Part shown: in pieces, positions 18,667 to 26,656 of the stretch | Numbering within the stretch: position 1 is the stretch's first letter | Layout of the letters: every line of letters begins with the position of its first letter | Assembly: GCA_965230045.1 (NCBI GenBank) | Contig: OZ245940.1 | Location: 3,286,001-3,350,000, forward strand | Length of the DNA: 64,000 nucleotides | Origin: G963662905 sp965230045 | GTDB taxonomy: Bacteria; Bacteroidota; Bacteroidia; Bacteroidales; WRLA01 | Direction: 5' to 3' | The notes under the pieces: generated by a model | Told to the model about the DNA's origin: nothing | Databases searched by the model: none | The model's input: the letters and a program-made list of their open reading frames with translations, nothing else | Translations under genes and position numbers: made by a program

Positions 18667-18928
18667 CTTGAATAATTCACCAAATATTCTATTACACGCT
18701 CAAGCCTCTGCAACAGAAAGGAATGCTATCTTTTTGGTGCTTAAGCCGGAACATGCATCATAAAACCTATTACGAACCGAAACTGCTGCAAAAGAAACCT
18801 TTGTTGGAATATAAAACCACTCCATAACAATGCTATGCATCAATTTATATTCCATTTTTATTGCATTTTCAGCTTGGTCACTAAGCTTGACGAATGTGCT
18901 CATGACGAAATTTCATGACTAAAGCAGG
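18667..18928. mobile_element. Type C short element, diverged copy
   Basis: Left end CTTGAATAATTCACCAAATA and right end GACGAAATTTCATGACTAAAGCAGG-like, with the internal segment GAAAGGAATGCTATCTTTTT shared with the copy at 62815. Flanks TTAG and TTAA are near-matching 4-mers, so any target duplication has decayed. Confidence 0.55.
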
Positions 18929-18944
18929 TTAAACTCAATGGGTA

Positions 18945-19316
18945 AATTAAATCTGCATTTTACTGCTTTTCCTCCCTATTTCGCCGGAATCCATTTTTGG
19001 CTTCCCGACTCCGCTCGAAGACCTTATATTGTGGTAGTCGAAAGGAGTCGAGACCAAGAATAAGGAATTCCGACAATTGTTGGAAGGAGGAATCTGCAGG
19101 AGATTTAACAGTTTGTTTTTCCATGAAATTCCAATTAAAAATATATTGCTTCTACTCGTTTTTTTTGGGCAATCAAAATTGCTGCGCAAATGGAGCAAAA
19201 CTTTCCCAAAGTTTGGAAAATGGGAAAGTTTGATCCGGGTCATTCGCTCCGATTATTGATGAATGAAACAAATGTATTTCATGGGTTAAATTTGTCCACG
19301 AAATTGCGGGCAAAAC
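18945..19316. repeat. Decayed type A-like element
   Basis: It contains GGAGGAATCTGCAGGAGAT and, at 19297, CCACGAAATT followed by GCGGGCAAAACC, both resembling type A parts. The left half is rearranged and carries ACTCCGCTCGAAGACC / AGTCGAAAGGAGTCGAG modules. Boundaries are approximate and no target duplication is visible. Confidence 0.4.
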
Positions 19317-19386
19317 CACTTTTGCTTTCATGTTAGCTGTATGCTTCCATCAAGCTTTACCAATAAGATTTTCCATCAAACGCAAG

Positions 19387-19998
19387 CTACCTGCCCTGTT
19401 GCCACTTATAGACAAAAAAATAGTCGCGGTAGGCAAGCGACATCCCCATGCGCACTTTTATAATCAAATATTCGCCTTTTAATTTGGCCGGTGATTCGGG
19501 GCCTTTTATAGTAACCAGCTCACTTGCTGTGGGTATATCCTTTTTGGGATCGGCAGAGGTAGTCGCTTTAACCGTTAATGTGCTATGGCAGTAGGCCATG
19601 TTCCCTTTCATATTTTCGATGGAACCGGAAGAATACCAGGACACAAAACTCATAGTGACAATGGGCGAAAAATGGCTTTTAGGCGGTTGAAACTCTTCAA
19701 TCTTCATCTGTGCCTGAAAGTTTGCTTCATCATTAGGATGGATGATTTCGGGAAGAGGCGCCCAGCTCCCTTTTACGACCAACTTGCTGTGCGTGCCGTT
19801 ATCATAGGTATAAACCAAATCGCCTGCTTCACCGGTAACTTCCCGCGAAAGCTGCCCACTTACCTGCATTTTGTTATCGGTTTCGATCCGTTCCAGCTTC
19901 CAATAGCCGGTTTCCTGGGCAAACGACCCCAAAAAGCCCGACAGGAATACAATTACAAAGAGGGAGCAGAACCTTCTAAATATCATTGTTGTTTTCAT
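19387..19998 (-). CDS. Secreted protein of unknown function, 203 aa
   Basis: A signal peptide is clear (SLFVIVFLSGFLGSFAQ, probable cleavage after FAQ). The mature part is about 175 residues, beta-rich by composition, with a repeated aromatic pattern (SFVSWYSSGSIENM, YRDYFFVYKW). I recognise no family. It is probably periplasmic or outer-membrane associated. An alternative ATG 12 bp downstream would shorten the charged N-region. It stands alone between the repeat-rich region and the convergent or same-strand GNAT-nitrilase gene; nothing in the context suggests a role. Confidence 0.65.
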   Translation of the reverse strand: MKTTMIFRRFCSLFVIVFLSGFLGSFAQETGYWKLERIETDNKMQVSGQLSREVTGEAGDLVYTYDNGTHSKLVVKGSWAPLPEIIHPNDEANFQAQMKIEEFQPPKSHFSPIVTMSFVSWYSSGSIENMKGNMAYCHSTLTVKATTSADPKKDIPTASELVTIKGPESPAKLKGEYLIIKVRMGMSLAYRDYFFVYKWQQGR

Positions 19999-20220
19999 AA
20001 TAATACTGATTTAGCGTTCAGGAAATTTTTCTAAAAATAATGCATTTCTGAGTTTTGTGCAAGTATTCTTTTGATCGATAGCACAATACAAATAGTTAAT
20101 ATCACGAACAATCATGTACGGGGCAAAATAGACCAATTGTGGACTAAATTCGTTTATTGCAAAGCCTTCCTCTGCTTATTGCAGCTCAGATGCCTGCCGG
20201 ACAAGACCTGCGCAACGATT

Positions 20221-21765
20221 CTATTTGCTTTTGCGTATCAGCGAATAAATATCTGTCCTTCGGTCTCTCAGGTTGCGCACGCTGCCAAATTGGTTCAATT
20301 GGCGCAGCATATCAATATCCACATCCGCTATTAAAATCATTTCTGTATTTGGCGTAGCCTCTGCTTTGACGCCATTGGTTGGAAATGAAAAATCGCAGGG
20401 CGTAAACACCATCGACTGCGCATATTGTATATCCATATTATGCACTTTGGGGAGATTTCCGACACTGCCGGCAATGGCAACATAGCATTCATTTTCGATT
20501 GCCCGCGCCTGAGCACAATTCCGAACCCTTGAGTATCCGTTTTGCGTGTCGGTCAAAAAAGGTACAAACAAAATATCAATACCGTCTTTTGCCAGCAATC
20601 TGCTCAGTTCAGGAAATTCGATATCGTAGCAGATCAATACGCCAATTTTACCGCAATCCGTGTCAAAAGATTTGATTTCCGAACCGCCCTGAAGTCCCCA
20701 AACTTTGGTTTCATCGGGTGTTATGTGCAATTTTTCAAAACGTTCGATTCCGCCGTCCCTTTTGCATAAATAACCGACATTATACAGGTCGTTATTTTTT
20801 AATTCGGGCATACTGCCGGTTATAATATTGATATTGTAGGTTATTGCCAGTTCCGAAAAACGGTTTTTAATCTCTGTGGTATAATCTGCCAGTTTTCTGA
20901 TCGCTTCGGCTTCGGACAAGTGGTTGTAATCCGACATCAGCGGAGCATTAAAAAACTCCGGAAACAATGCAAAATCGGCACGGTAACCCGAAACGGCATC
21001 CACAAAGAACTCTGCCTGCTGCATCAGTTCGTTGAGGTCTTTATACAAGCGCATCTGCCATTGCACCAGGCCAAGCCGCACAATGGATTTTGTTGCGACC
21101 ACTGCGCTTGTTTCTTTCTCGTAATAAACATTGTCCCATTCAAGCAGCACGCCATATTCCTGCGAGTCTTTGTCGCCCTCCAGATATCCTTTCAAAACGC
21201 GCACCGGATGAAAATCGTTCGACATCTGGAAATCCAGAACCGGGTCGTGAATTTCTTTGTTCCGTACTTTATCAATGTACTGGCGCGGTGAAATCTCTGA
21301 GGCATATTCATGGTAGTTCGGGATGCGGCCACCAAAAACGATCCCTTTCAGGTTCAGCTTTTCACACAGCTCTTTCCTGTAATCGTATAATCTCCGTCCC
21401 AGACGTAAGCCCCTGAATTTAGGCCGGATAAATATATCAATACCATACAGTTTGGAGCCTTTTGAAGTATGCGTATTAAAGGTATAGTCCCCCGTAATTT
21501 CTTTATAAGTGTGCTTATCGTCAAATGCGGCATAGTCAACGATAATGGACAATGCACAACCCGCCAATTCGTCATCCACTTTAATGCCTACCTGACCTTC
21601 CGGAAATTTTTCAATTAATGCATTAATGTGCTTTTTGCTCCAATAGGCCTCAGGCAGGCCGGAATAGGCTTCTTCCATTGATGTTTTGATCTCTTCATAA
21701 TCCTGCATGCTAAGGAAAACGATTTCGATATTTTCAATGGATTGTATGTCTTTTTTATCAGTCAT
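20221..21765 (-). CDS. GNAT acetyltransferase fused to nitrilase-type amidohydrolase
   Basis: Two domains in one 514-aa chain. Residues about 10-220 are a GNAT acyltransferase domain (acetyl-CoA loop region IRPKFRGLRLGRRLYDYRK). Residues about 225-510 are a carbon-nitrogen hydrolase with the full catalytic set: Glu in ALFPEFFN, Lys in FEKLHITPDE and Cys in LICYDIEFPE. The same fusion is known from B. subtilis YhcX and many Bacteroidota; the reaction is not established, though an amide substrate linked to acyl transfer is suggested. No signal peptide, so it is cytoplasmic. It is separated from the MarC gene by 107 bp on the same strand. Confidence 0.9.
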   Translation of the reverse strand: MTDKKDIQSIENIEIVFLSMQDYEEIKTSMEEAYSGLPEAYWSKKHINALIEKFPEGQVGIKVDDELAGCALSIIVDYAAFDDKHTYKEITGDYTFNTHTSKGSKLYGIDIFIRPKFRGLRLGRRLYDYRKELCEKLNLKGIVFGGRIPNYHEYASEISPRQYIDKVRNKEIHDPVLDFQMSNDFHPVRVLKGYLEGDKDSQEYGVLLEWDNVYYEKETSAVVATKSIVRLGLVQWQMRLYKDLNELMQQAEFFVDAVSGYRADFALFPEFFNAPLMSDYNHLSEAEAIRKLADYTTEIKNRFSELAITYNINIITGSMPELKNNDLYNVGYLCKRDGGIERFEKLHITPDETKVWGLQGGSEIKSFDTDCGKIGVLICYDIEFPELSRLLAKDGIDILFVPFLTDTQNGYSRVRNCAQARAIENECYVAIAGSVGNLPKVHNMDIQYAQSMVFTPCDFSFPTNGVKAEATPNTEMILIADVDIDMLRQLNQFGSVRNLRDRRTDIYSLIRKSK

Positions 21766-21872
21766 TTGATTTTTTGTTTCAGCGTTTATTTATTGGAAAG
21801 AAAAATACGCATAATCTTATTCGTTTTCTTCAAAACCTTTTGAAGGATTAGAAATAGGACGAAGCAGGAAAT

Positions 21873-22484
21873 TTAGAAAAACTCCTTAATTCCGTTTAAT
21901 ATGCTTTGCGCGGCATAGGAAGCCAATATCAGACCCATTACTTTACTGATGACAATAATTCCTGATTCACCGATCCGCTTTTGGATTGCACTGGATGCCA
22001 GCAATAACCCACATGTAATAAGCATAACAAGCAAAAGCAATAAAGTAGTAACCAGCTGCTGCGAAAGGGTATAAATATGATTGTCGGTCAGTAAAACAAC
22101 GGCCATAATTGCCCCGGGCGATGCAAGGGAAGGAACTGCAACAGGGAAAACCGTAACGTGTTTGTAATTTTCGATCAGGTTTTTCTCCGTTTCGGGCTTG
22201 CTCTCGCCAAAAATCATCGTCATAGCAAAAAGAAAGAGGATCACCCCGCCTGAAATCTGAAAAGCTTCGAGCGTAATGTCCATCCCCTCCAGGATTATCT
22301 GCCCGACAACAATAAAGAACAAAAGCACCAAAAATGCGGTAATGGATGCATTTACAGCTATTTTCCTCCTGTGTTTTGAATTGAATTTTTTGGTTGCTTC
22401 CAGATATACAGGAATGGACCCCAATGGGTCAATTACAGCAATCATGAGCAAAACCGTGTTAAAAATATCTCCCATATCAATCAT
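21873..22484 (-). CDS. MarC family integral membrane protein
   Basis: Six-helix inner-membrane protein of the MarC (UPF0056/NAAT) family; the first helix reads FNTVLLMIAVIDPLGSIPVY, and FPVAVPSLASPGAIMAVVLL is the typical second-half signature. Transport function is unproven for most members. A GTG at 22499 would add five residues, but the ATG at 22484 overlaps the stop of the DUF3124 gene by 8 bp, as expected for coupled genes. The pair is probably one transcript. Length 203 aa is standard. Confidence 0.9.
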   Translation of the reverse strand: MIDMGDIFNTVLLMIAVIDPLGSIPVYLEATKKFNSKHRRKIAVNASITAFLVLLFFIVVGQIILEGMDITLEAFQISGGVILFLFAMTMIFGESKPETEKNLIENYKHVTVFPVAVPSLASPGAIMAVVLLTDNHIYTLSQQLVTTLLLLLVMLITCGLLLASSAIQKRIGESGIIVISKVMGLILASYAAQSILNGIKEFF

Positions 22485-22998
22485 GAGTTTCCAGTCCACG
22501 TGTTGTAAATGACAATCCTTGCTGGCCGTTGGTCGAAATCATGACGGCTTCAAACAAGGGTGGCGTTTTTCCTTTTTTTGTTACCCAGTCAAACACAAAG
22601 TTTGCGCCTGACCCACCTTCATTATCCTGCTCCCGAATTACTATTTCAATGGTCTCCAGAGGGTTCATGTAAATCGGCTTTTTCACGTACTGCCGTATAT
22701 TTTCGCCAATGGTATTAAAATAGTCGGCTTTTAAAATATAAACCGTATCGCTGGTGGACATATTACGGATACTGACCGTAATTGTAAGGTCGAAAGTGCG
22801 GTGTTCGTGAATATGATAAATATGGGAATACACCGGTAGATAAGTTGTGCCCCGGGCATACTGATCCATGTTCCCAATATGAACTTGCTTTGATGTCCAA
22901 TCCGCTTGTTTCACCGGATAATCATCAATCTTCTTTCCGCTACAGGCGCTGATAACCAAGCCGATAAACAGTATAAAAAAAGTATTCTTCAATGACAT
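22477..22998 (-). CDS. DUF3124 lipoprotein
   Basis: The N-terminus MSLKNTFFILFIGLVISAC is an SPII signal with lipobox ISAC, so the product is a periplasmic lipoprotein. The body matches DUF3124: YLPVYSHIYHIHEHRTFDL, TVSIRNMSTSDTVYI and EGGSGANFVFDW. The family has no known function. The frame extends to a TTG at 23007, but the ATG at 22998 gives the better signal peptide. It overlaps the MarC gene downstream by 8 bp. Confidence 0.85.
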   Translation of the reverse strand: MSLKNTFFILFIGLVISACSGKKIDDYPVKQADWTSKQVHIGNMDQYARGTTYLPVYSHIYHIHEHRTFDLTITVSIRNMSTSDTVYILKADYFNTIGENIRQYVKKPIYMNPLETIEIVIREQDNEGGSGANFVFDWVTKKGKTPPLFEAVMISTNGQQGLSFTTRGLETHD

Positions 22999-23188
22999 AG
23001 GCTTCAATTTTTATTTTCTAAAATTACAACAATTTTGGCACAGCACGGTTTACGGCAGTCAATCAAATCATGAATTTCATTGGAAAATGTTTGATTGCTC
23101 TTTCCAACAGATTCCAAAATCCGGCTTGTAACAGGAAGCCATGATGGTCGTTTTCTTTGTTCAGCAAAGGGGCTACAAGCCGCACGAA

Positions 23189-23698
23189 TCAGTACTGATA
23201 CCCCAATTCTTTTTTGAGATGCTCCATTACATTATAGACAATGGGGCATATTTCGTAATGTGAAATCATAAAGAGTGTCCTTCCAATGAACCGCTCTTTA
23301 TGTGTATGCGGATAGGAGCGGCAAGCTTCAGGGCGGTCATCATAAATGGTGCAGATTTTCCCTTTCAGGTATTTACAGGGCATATCTTTCAGATAAAGCT
23401 CATCATCAAATTCATCTTCTTCCATATATTTCCGGATATAATCATCTTTCGGAATCTGCTCCAACTGAGCAAGGTGTTCAATTTCCTGATCATTCAGGCC
23501 GGGACGCAATGAATGGCAACAATTGCCGCACTCCCTGCAATCGATTTGTGGAATAATTTCTTCATTCAGCCGCCGCACAATCTCATCAACTTCTTCATAG
23601 TCAAGTCCTTTTAGATAAGTACGGAATTCAACGTTCTCCAATTCCCTCTTTTCGCCAAAACGCGCTATTTTTTTCAGGTCTCGTTCAATATATCTCAT
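23189..23698 (-). CDS. YkgJ-family cysteine-cluster protein
   Basis: Contains CRECGNCCHSLRPGL near residue 55, then MPCKYLKGKICTIYDDRPEA and CRSYPH, the conserved cysteine pattern of the YkgJ (CxxCxxCC) family, thought to bind a metal or Fe-S cluster. Length 169 aa is usual. Soluble and cytoplasmic. The frame begins at a TTG (23704), but the ATG at 23698 (MRYIERDL) is preferred. It is followed by about 190 bp with nothing recognised before the DUF3124 gene; function unknown. Confidence 0.85.
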   Translation of the reverse strand: MRYIERDLKKIARFGEKRELENVEFRTYLKGLDYEEVDEIVRRLNEEIIPQIDCRECGNCCHSLRPGLNDQEIEHLAQLEQIPKDDYIRKYMEEDEFDDELYLKDMPCKYLKGKICTIYDDRPEACRSYPHTHKERFIGRTLFMISHYEICPIVYNVMEHLKKELGYQY

Positions 23699-23863
23699 AA
23701 TCAAAATGTTGCTATAAATTTTTGTGTAAATTTAAAAAATAAACACAAATACACGATTAAAATCCGGGCTGCAAATTTGCAAAAGACAATACGCCACAAA
23801 CATAAAATGCGTATTTTAGACCGACGAAATTATGGAATCCTACAAACCAGACCGGCACTTAAA

Positions 23864-24592
23864 ATGAAGAAAAAGACACTCCATTTATCCATCCTGCTCA
23901 ATATTGCTTTGATCATCGCCCTTGCAGTATTCATCCAAAAAAGCGGCGGAATAAGTTCAATCGGTCAAAAAATTGGGTTTTCCTCTGCGGACATGCCATC
24001 CAGATTACAGATTGCACAAAAAACCAAACAAAGCATTTTTGAAATCATGCCAAAAGATTCTACGGATATCCTCTTCATCGGCGACAGCCATATCGAATAT
24101 TGCCATTGGGCGGAACTTTTCCCTTCTGCAAAAATTAAAAATCGCGGACTGGCCGGAGATGTCATCCAGGGAGTTAGCGCTCGGCTGGATGAAGCCCTCG
24201 CCCCTATGCCTTCAAAAATATTCTTAATGATCGGGACAAATGATTTATACTTTGGGCATTCGGTCGATCAGCTTTTGGAGGATTACGAAGTGCTTATCCA
24301 AAAAATCAAACAAAAAGCACCGGAAAGCAGGATTTATATCCACAGCATTCCCCCTTCGCTTGGGCAAACCCAATTGAGCAATAATGACATCAGATACTGC
24401 AACGACAAACTTCATGAGCTTGCTAAATATCATTCGCTTGTCTTTATCAACATTTTTGATCTCTTAAAAGATCTGGACGGAAAGCTGAACGCAGAACTGA
24501 CTTATGACGGACTGCACTTGAATGGTAAAGGATATCGTATTTGGAAGGAAGCTTTGGAGAAACATATCGAGAAGCAGACTGGGAATTTTTGA
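23864..24592 (+). CDS. SGNH/GDSL-family lipase or esterase, membrane-anchored
   Basis: SGNH hydrolase fold: block I DILFIGDSHIEYCHW with the nucleophilic serine, block II glycine in KNRGLAGDVIQG, block III MIGTNDLYFG with the oxyanion Asn, and block V YDGLHLNGKGY with the catalytic Asp and His. An N-terminal hydrophobic segment (LSILLNIALIIALAVFI) suggests a membrane anchor or uncleaved signal facing the periplasm. Members remove acyl or acetyl groups from sugars or lipids; the substrate is unknown. The frame extends to a TTG at 23777, but the ATG at 23864 sits directly before the signal segment. It converges on the defence island. Confidence 0.85.
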   Translation: MKKKTLHLSILLNIALIIALAVFIQKSGGISSIGQKIGFSSADMPSRLQIAQKTKQSIFEIMPKDSTDILFIGDSHIEYCHWAELFPSAKIKNRGLAGDVIQGVSARLDEALAPMPSKIFLMIGTNDLYFGHSVDQLLEDYEVLIQKIKQKAPESRIYIHSIPPSLGQTQLSNNDIRYCNDKLHELAKYHSLVFINIFDLLKDLDGKLNAELTYDGLHLNGKGYRIWKEALEKHIEKQTGNF

Positions 24593-24780
24593 TATCAATC
24601 TCTATAACATCCAACAGCTGTTTTCTTATAGGGCTCGAGGCAGGCATTCAATCCATATAGAATCTGGACACTGCCTGTCCCGGGTAATTCGTGGAAACCG
24701 AACCCGAGCCTTCGAGTTTCCGGCTTAGGTCGGAAAAGGTTGCTTAATTGTTGTGCAGCTGGCTTTTTTGTTTCATTGTT

Positions 24781-25338
24781 CTAAAAAATATCTTTGTCAT
24801 TTCCGTCAATTCTATGATTCAGTTTCTGTCCCATACCTGGGGTAACATAGCCTGCAACCTGTTCTTCTTTTCTTTGACCGTCAGATAAATAATCAACAGA
24901 TATTGAACAGTCTCCAGTTATAGAAACCCAAATTGCCTCACTTTCTCCAACTTCTAAATTGTCAATATGACCTCCTCCACAACCAACAATATTAATATCG
25001 GTAATTTTCTTTCCTGTTTGATTAGTAAAAGTAATTCTCATTGTTCCAATTAAAATCATTGCAATCCAACAATAAAGAATCATAATGGGGATATTTAGAA
25101 GCATTATTCCACAAGTCCTTAAAAGACTTTTCCGATTTTCTTTGTCATTTAGCGCTTTTAGCAAGATTGAAATTAAAATCTCAATGTTAACCAAACCTGT
25201 CAAGACGATGAAGCCATAACCAACGAAAAGAAGATTCGAATCAGAGGTCAAATAATATAGTCCGAATATGGTTGATCCAAGCAAGAAAGAAATTAATGCT
25301 GTAATTAGTCCTAGTCTTATGTGTCTTTTTGTTTTCAT
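24781..25338 (-). CDS. Four-helix membrane protein of unknown function (island cargo)
   Basis: 185 residues with hydrophobic segments at roughly 10-30, 38-60, 80-100 and 105-120 of the ATG-25338 protein, followed by a soluble C-terminal part (FTNQTGKKITDINIVGCGG) that resembles a beta-sandwich tail outside the membrane. No family recognised. The frame upstream of 25338 reads through an attC-like palindrome, which argues for the ATG (MKTKRHIRL) as start. Codon use is more AT-rich than the housekeeping genes, like the other island genes. It lies downstream of the defence genes on the same strand. Confidence 0.6.
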   Translation of the reverse strand: MKTKRHIRLGLITALISFLLGSTIFGLYYLTSDSNLLFVGYGFIVLTGLVNIEILISILLKALNDKENRKSLLRTCGIMLLNIPIMILYCWIAMILIGTMRITFTNQTGKKITDINIVGCGGGHIDNLEVGESEAIWVSITGDCSISVDYLSDGQRKEEQVAGYVTPGMGQKLNHRIDGNDKDIF

Positions 25339-25352
25339 TATAAGCTTGGCGT

Positions 25353-25410
25353 CAACAGTTTGGCGGCTATAAGGCCATGGGCGCTTGCCCATGCCTTTTA
25401 ATCGCTGTTA
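25353..25410 (-). repeat. attC-like imperfect palindrome 2
   Basis: On the minus strand it runs from TAACAGCG through GGCATGGGC-AAGC-GCCCATGGCC to CTGTTGACG. The inner stem CATGGGC/GCCCATG and outer AACAG/CTGTT pair. The stop codon of the upstream 144-aa gene falls inside it, as is common in integron cassettes. The right end GTTGACG differs from the standard GTTRRRY in its last two bases. Confidence 0.4.
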
Positions 25411-25801
25411 TGTGCTGTTCTTCTTTTGTTTTTTGCTCGTCAAATTTATTGATTGTTTTCTTGCAAATTTCTTCATTTGGAAAATGTCTTGCGTAATTAA
25501 CCGCTTCGGTCAGTGGTTTCCGATTTACAATTTCTAGAATTAGAGTTCGGTAATTGTCGTCTATAAGTCGGTAAAATTTTCCGTAATTAAGAATGTATAA
25601 AGTATCAAGGTTATCTTCAATGTCTTTTCTTTGCATGGAGTAGTCACTAACTTTTTTGAAAAACTCTTGCTCAAAAACTGTCGCAGCTTGTTGCAACATT
25701 GTGTCGTTGGAAATTTCCTCTTTATGGGTGTAAAGTAAATTTAGGATGTCAGTCCATTGCTCTTTAAAAATGAGTTGATATAAATTTTCTTGGTTTAACA
25801 T
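25367..25801 (-). CDS. Hypothetical protein, 144 aa (island cargo)
   Basis: Small soluble, mostly helical protein beginning MLNQENLYQLIFKEQWTDIL, without signal peptide or membrane segment. I do not recognise a family. The last residues (ITAIKRHGQAPMAL) are encoded by the downstream palindrome, so the true conserved end is probably earlier. It sits between two attC-like palindromes, as a single-gene cassette would. It may belong with the AAA15/RloB defence pair or be unrelated cargo. Confidence 0.55.
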   Translation of the reverse strand: MLNQENLYQLIFKEQWTDILNLLYTHKEEISNDTMLQQAATVFEQEFFKKVSDYSMQRKDIEDNLDTLYILNYGKFYRLIDDNYRTLILEIVNRKPLTEAVNYARHFPNEEICKKTINKFDEQKTKEEQHITAIKRHGQAPMAL

Positions 25802-25845
25802 TTATCTTCTTTCAATTTAATGCCTGTTCTGTTACCTAGGGTTGC

Positions 25846-25979
25846 ACGCCAACGGTAAATTGTATGAGTAGTGGCAGATTGCGTGGCACTTTCCTGTCAA
25901 ACCGCTACTCAGTTTGAGCGGGCTACAAACCTTGATGTTTACCACATTCCCTGCCATTACTTATACAAAATGTTGGCAT
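25846..25979 (-). repeat. attC-like imperfect palindrome 1
   Basis: Left arm ACGCCAAC..ATTGTAT..GTAGTGGCAG (25846-25878) pairs with CTGCCATTAC..ATACAA..TGTTGGCAT (25951-25979), interrupted by small bulges as in attC sites. On the minus strand its 3' end reads CCGTTGGCG, close to the GTTGACG of palindrome 2. It starts 4 bp after the restored RloB stop codon. Confidence 0.45.
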
Positions 25980-25983
25980 TTCG

Positions 25984-26654
25984 TTATTTCATCAACTTGT
26001 CTACCAAAACACATACACTAGTACCCAATTCTTTCAGCAAACTATTATTGTCTGTTGGAAATCCATTAGCTCTTTGAATTGCATCTTTTATGCCTGCCTC
26101 AAAATTCTCAATTTGAGATTCTTCTTGTTGTATCCACCGAGAATTACAGAAAGCTCTTTGTCAATAAACCTGCGTGTTTTATTAACTTTTTCGTTATTTA
26201 ATAAATCTTCCTTTGAGTATCCTTTCAAGTCATTTACATGCATTAGTAGCCATAATTCAAAAGTCGGATTTGAGAGAGCAAGATTATAGCCTTCTTTTTT
26301 GCATTTATCTATAATTGCGTTTAATTGTTCTTCGCTAACATTTTGTTTATCTCTATCAACAACCATCCATAATTCATTAGCTTCAATTCCGTGTTCTTGC
26401 CAGTATTCTTTTCTTTCATCAAGAAGCTCGATTACATGATTTGGGTGGCTTTTCGTATCTGTCTCGTCCTCTTTTTCTAACCTTTCAACTTTAATTATCT
26501 CTGAATAATCTAAATCATGAATACCATCAAAATATTGTTCTTCAGTTTTGCCCTCACTTGCAATTGAAATAAGATAGACTTCTTTTGTATCTTGACTTTC
26601 CGATTCAATGGCTCTTTTACCGAATTCATTTATTATTCTCAATCTTCCTGCCAT
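25984..26654 (-). CDS. RloB-like TOPRIM-fold defence protein, apparently frameshifted near C-terminus
   Basis: RloB family: IASEGKTEEQYFDGIHD at the start (acidic Glu of the TOPRIM-like fold), WMVVDRDKQ in the middle and LSNPTFELWLLMHV after it. The open frame stops at 26088 after GGYNKKNLKLRILRQA. One base more in the AAA at about 26109 would join it to IENFEAGIKDAIQRANGF and further residues, ending at 25984 and giving 223 aa, the expected length. So the gene has lost one base, or the assembly has. It follows the AAA15 gene by 2 bp; this pair is the AbiLi/AbiLii or RloAB arrangement, in which RloB is the putative nuclease effector. Confidence 0.82.
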
Positions 26655-26656
26655 AA

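Noticed and set aside
24636..24740. Possible tRNA or structured RNA near GGGCTCGAGG and TTCGAG
   Set aside because: No cloverleaf can be folded with a proper acceptor stem and anticodon arm; it is better read as a weak palindrome after the island.
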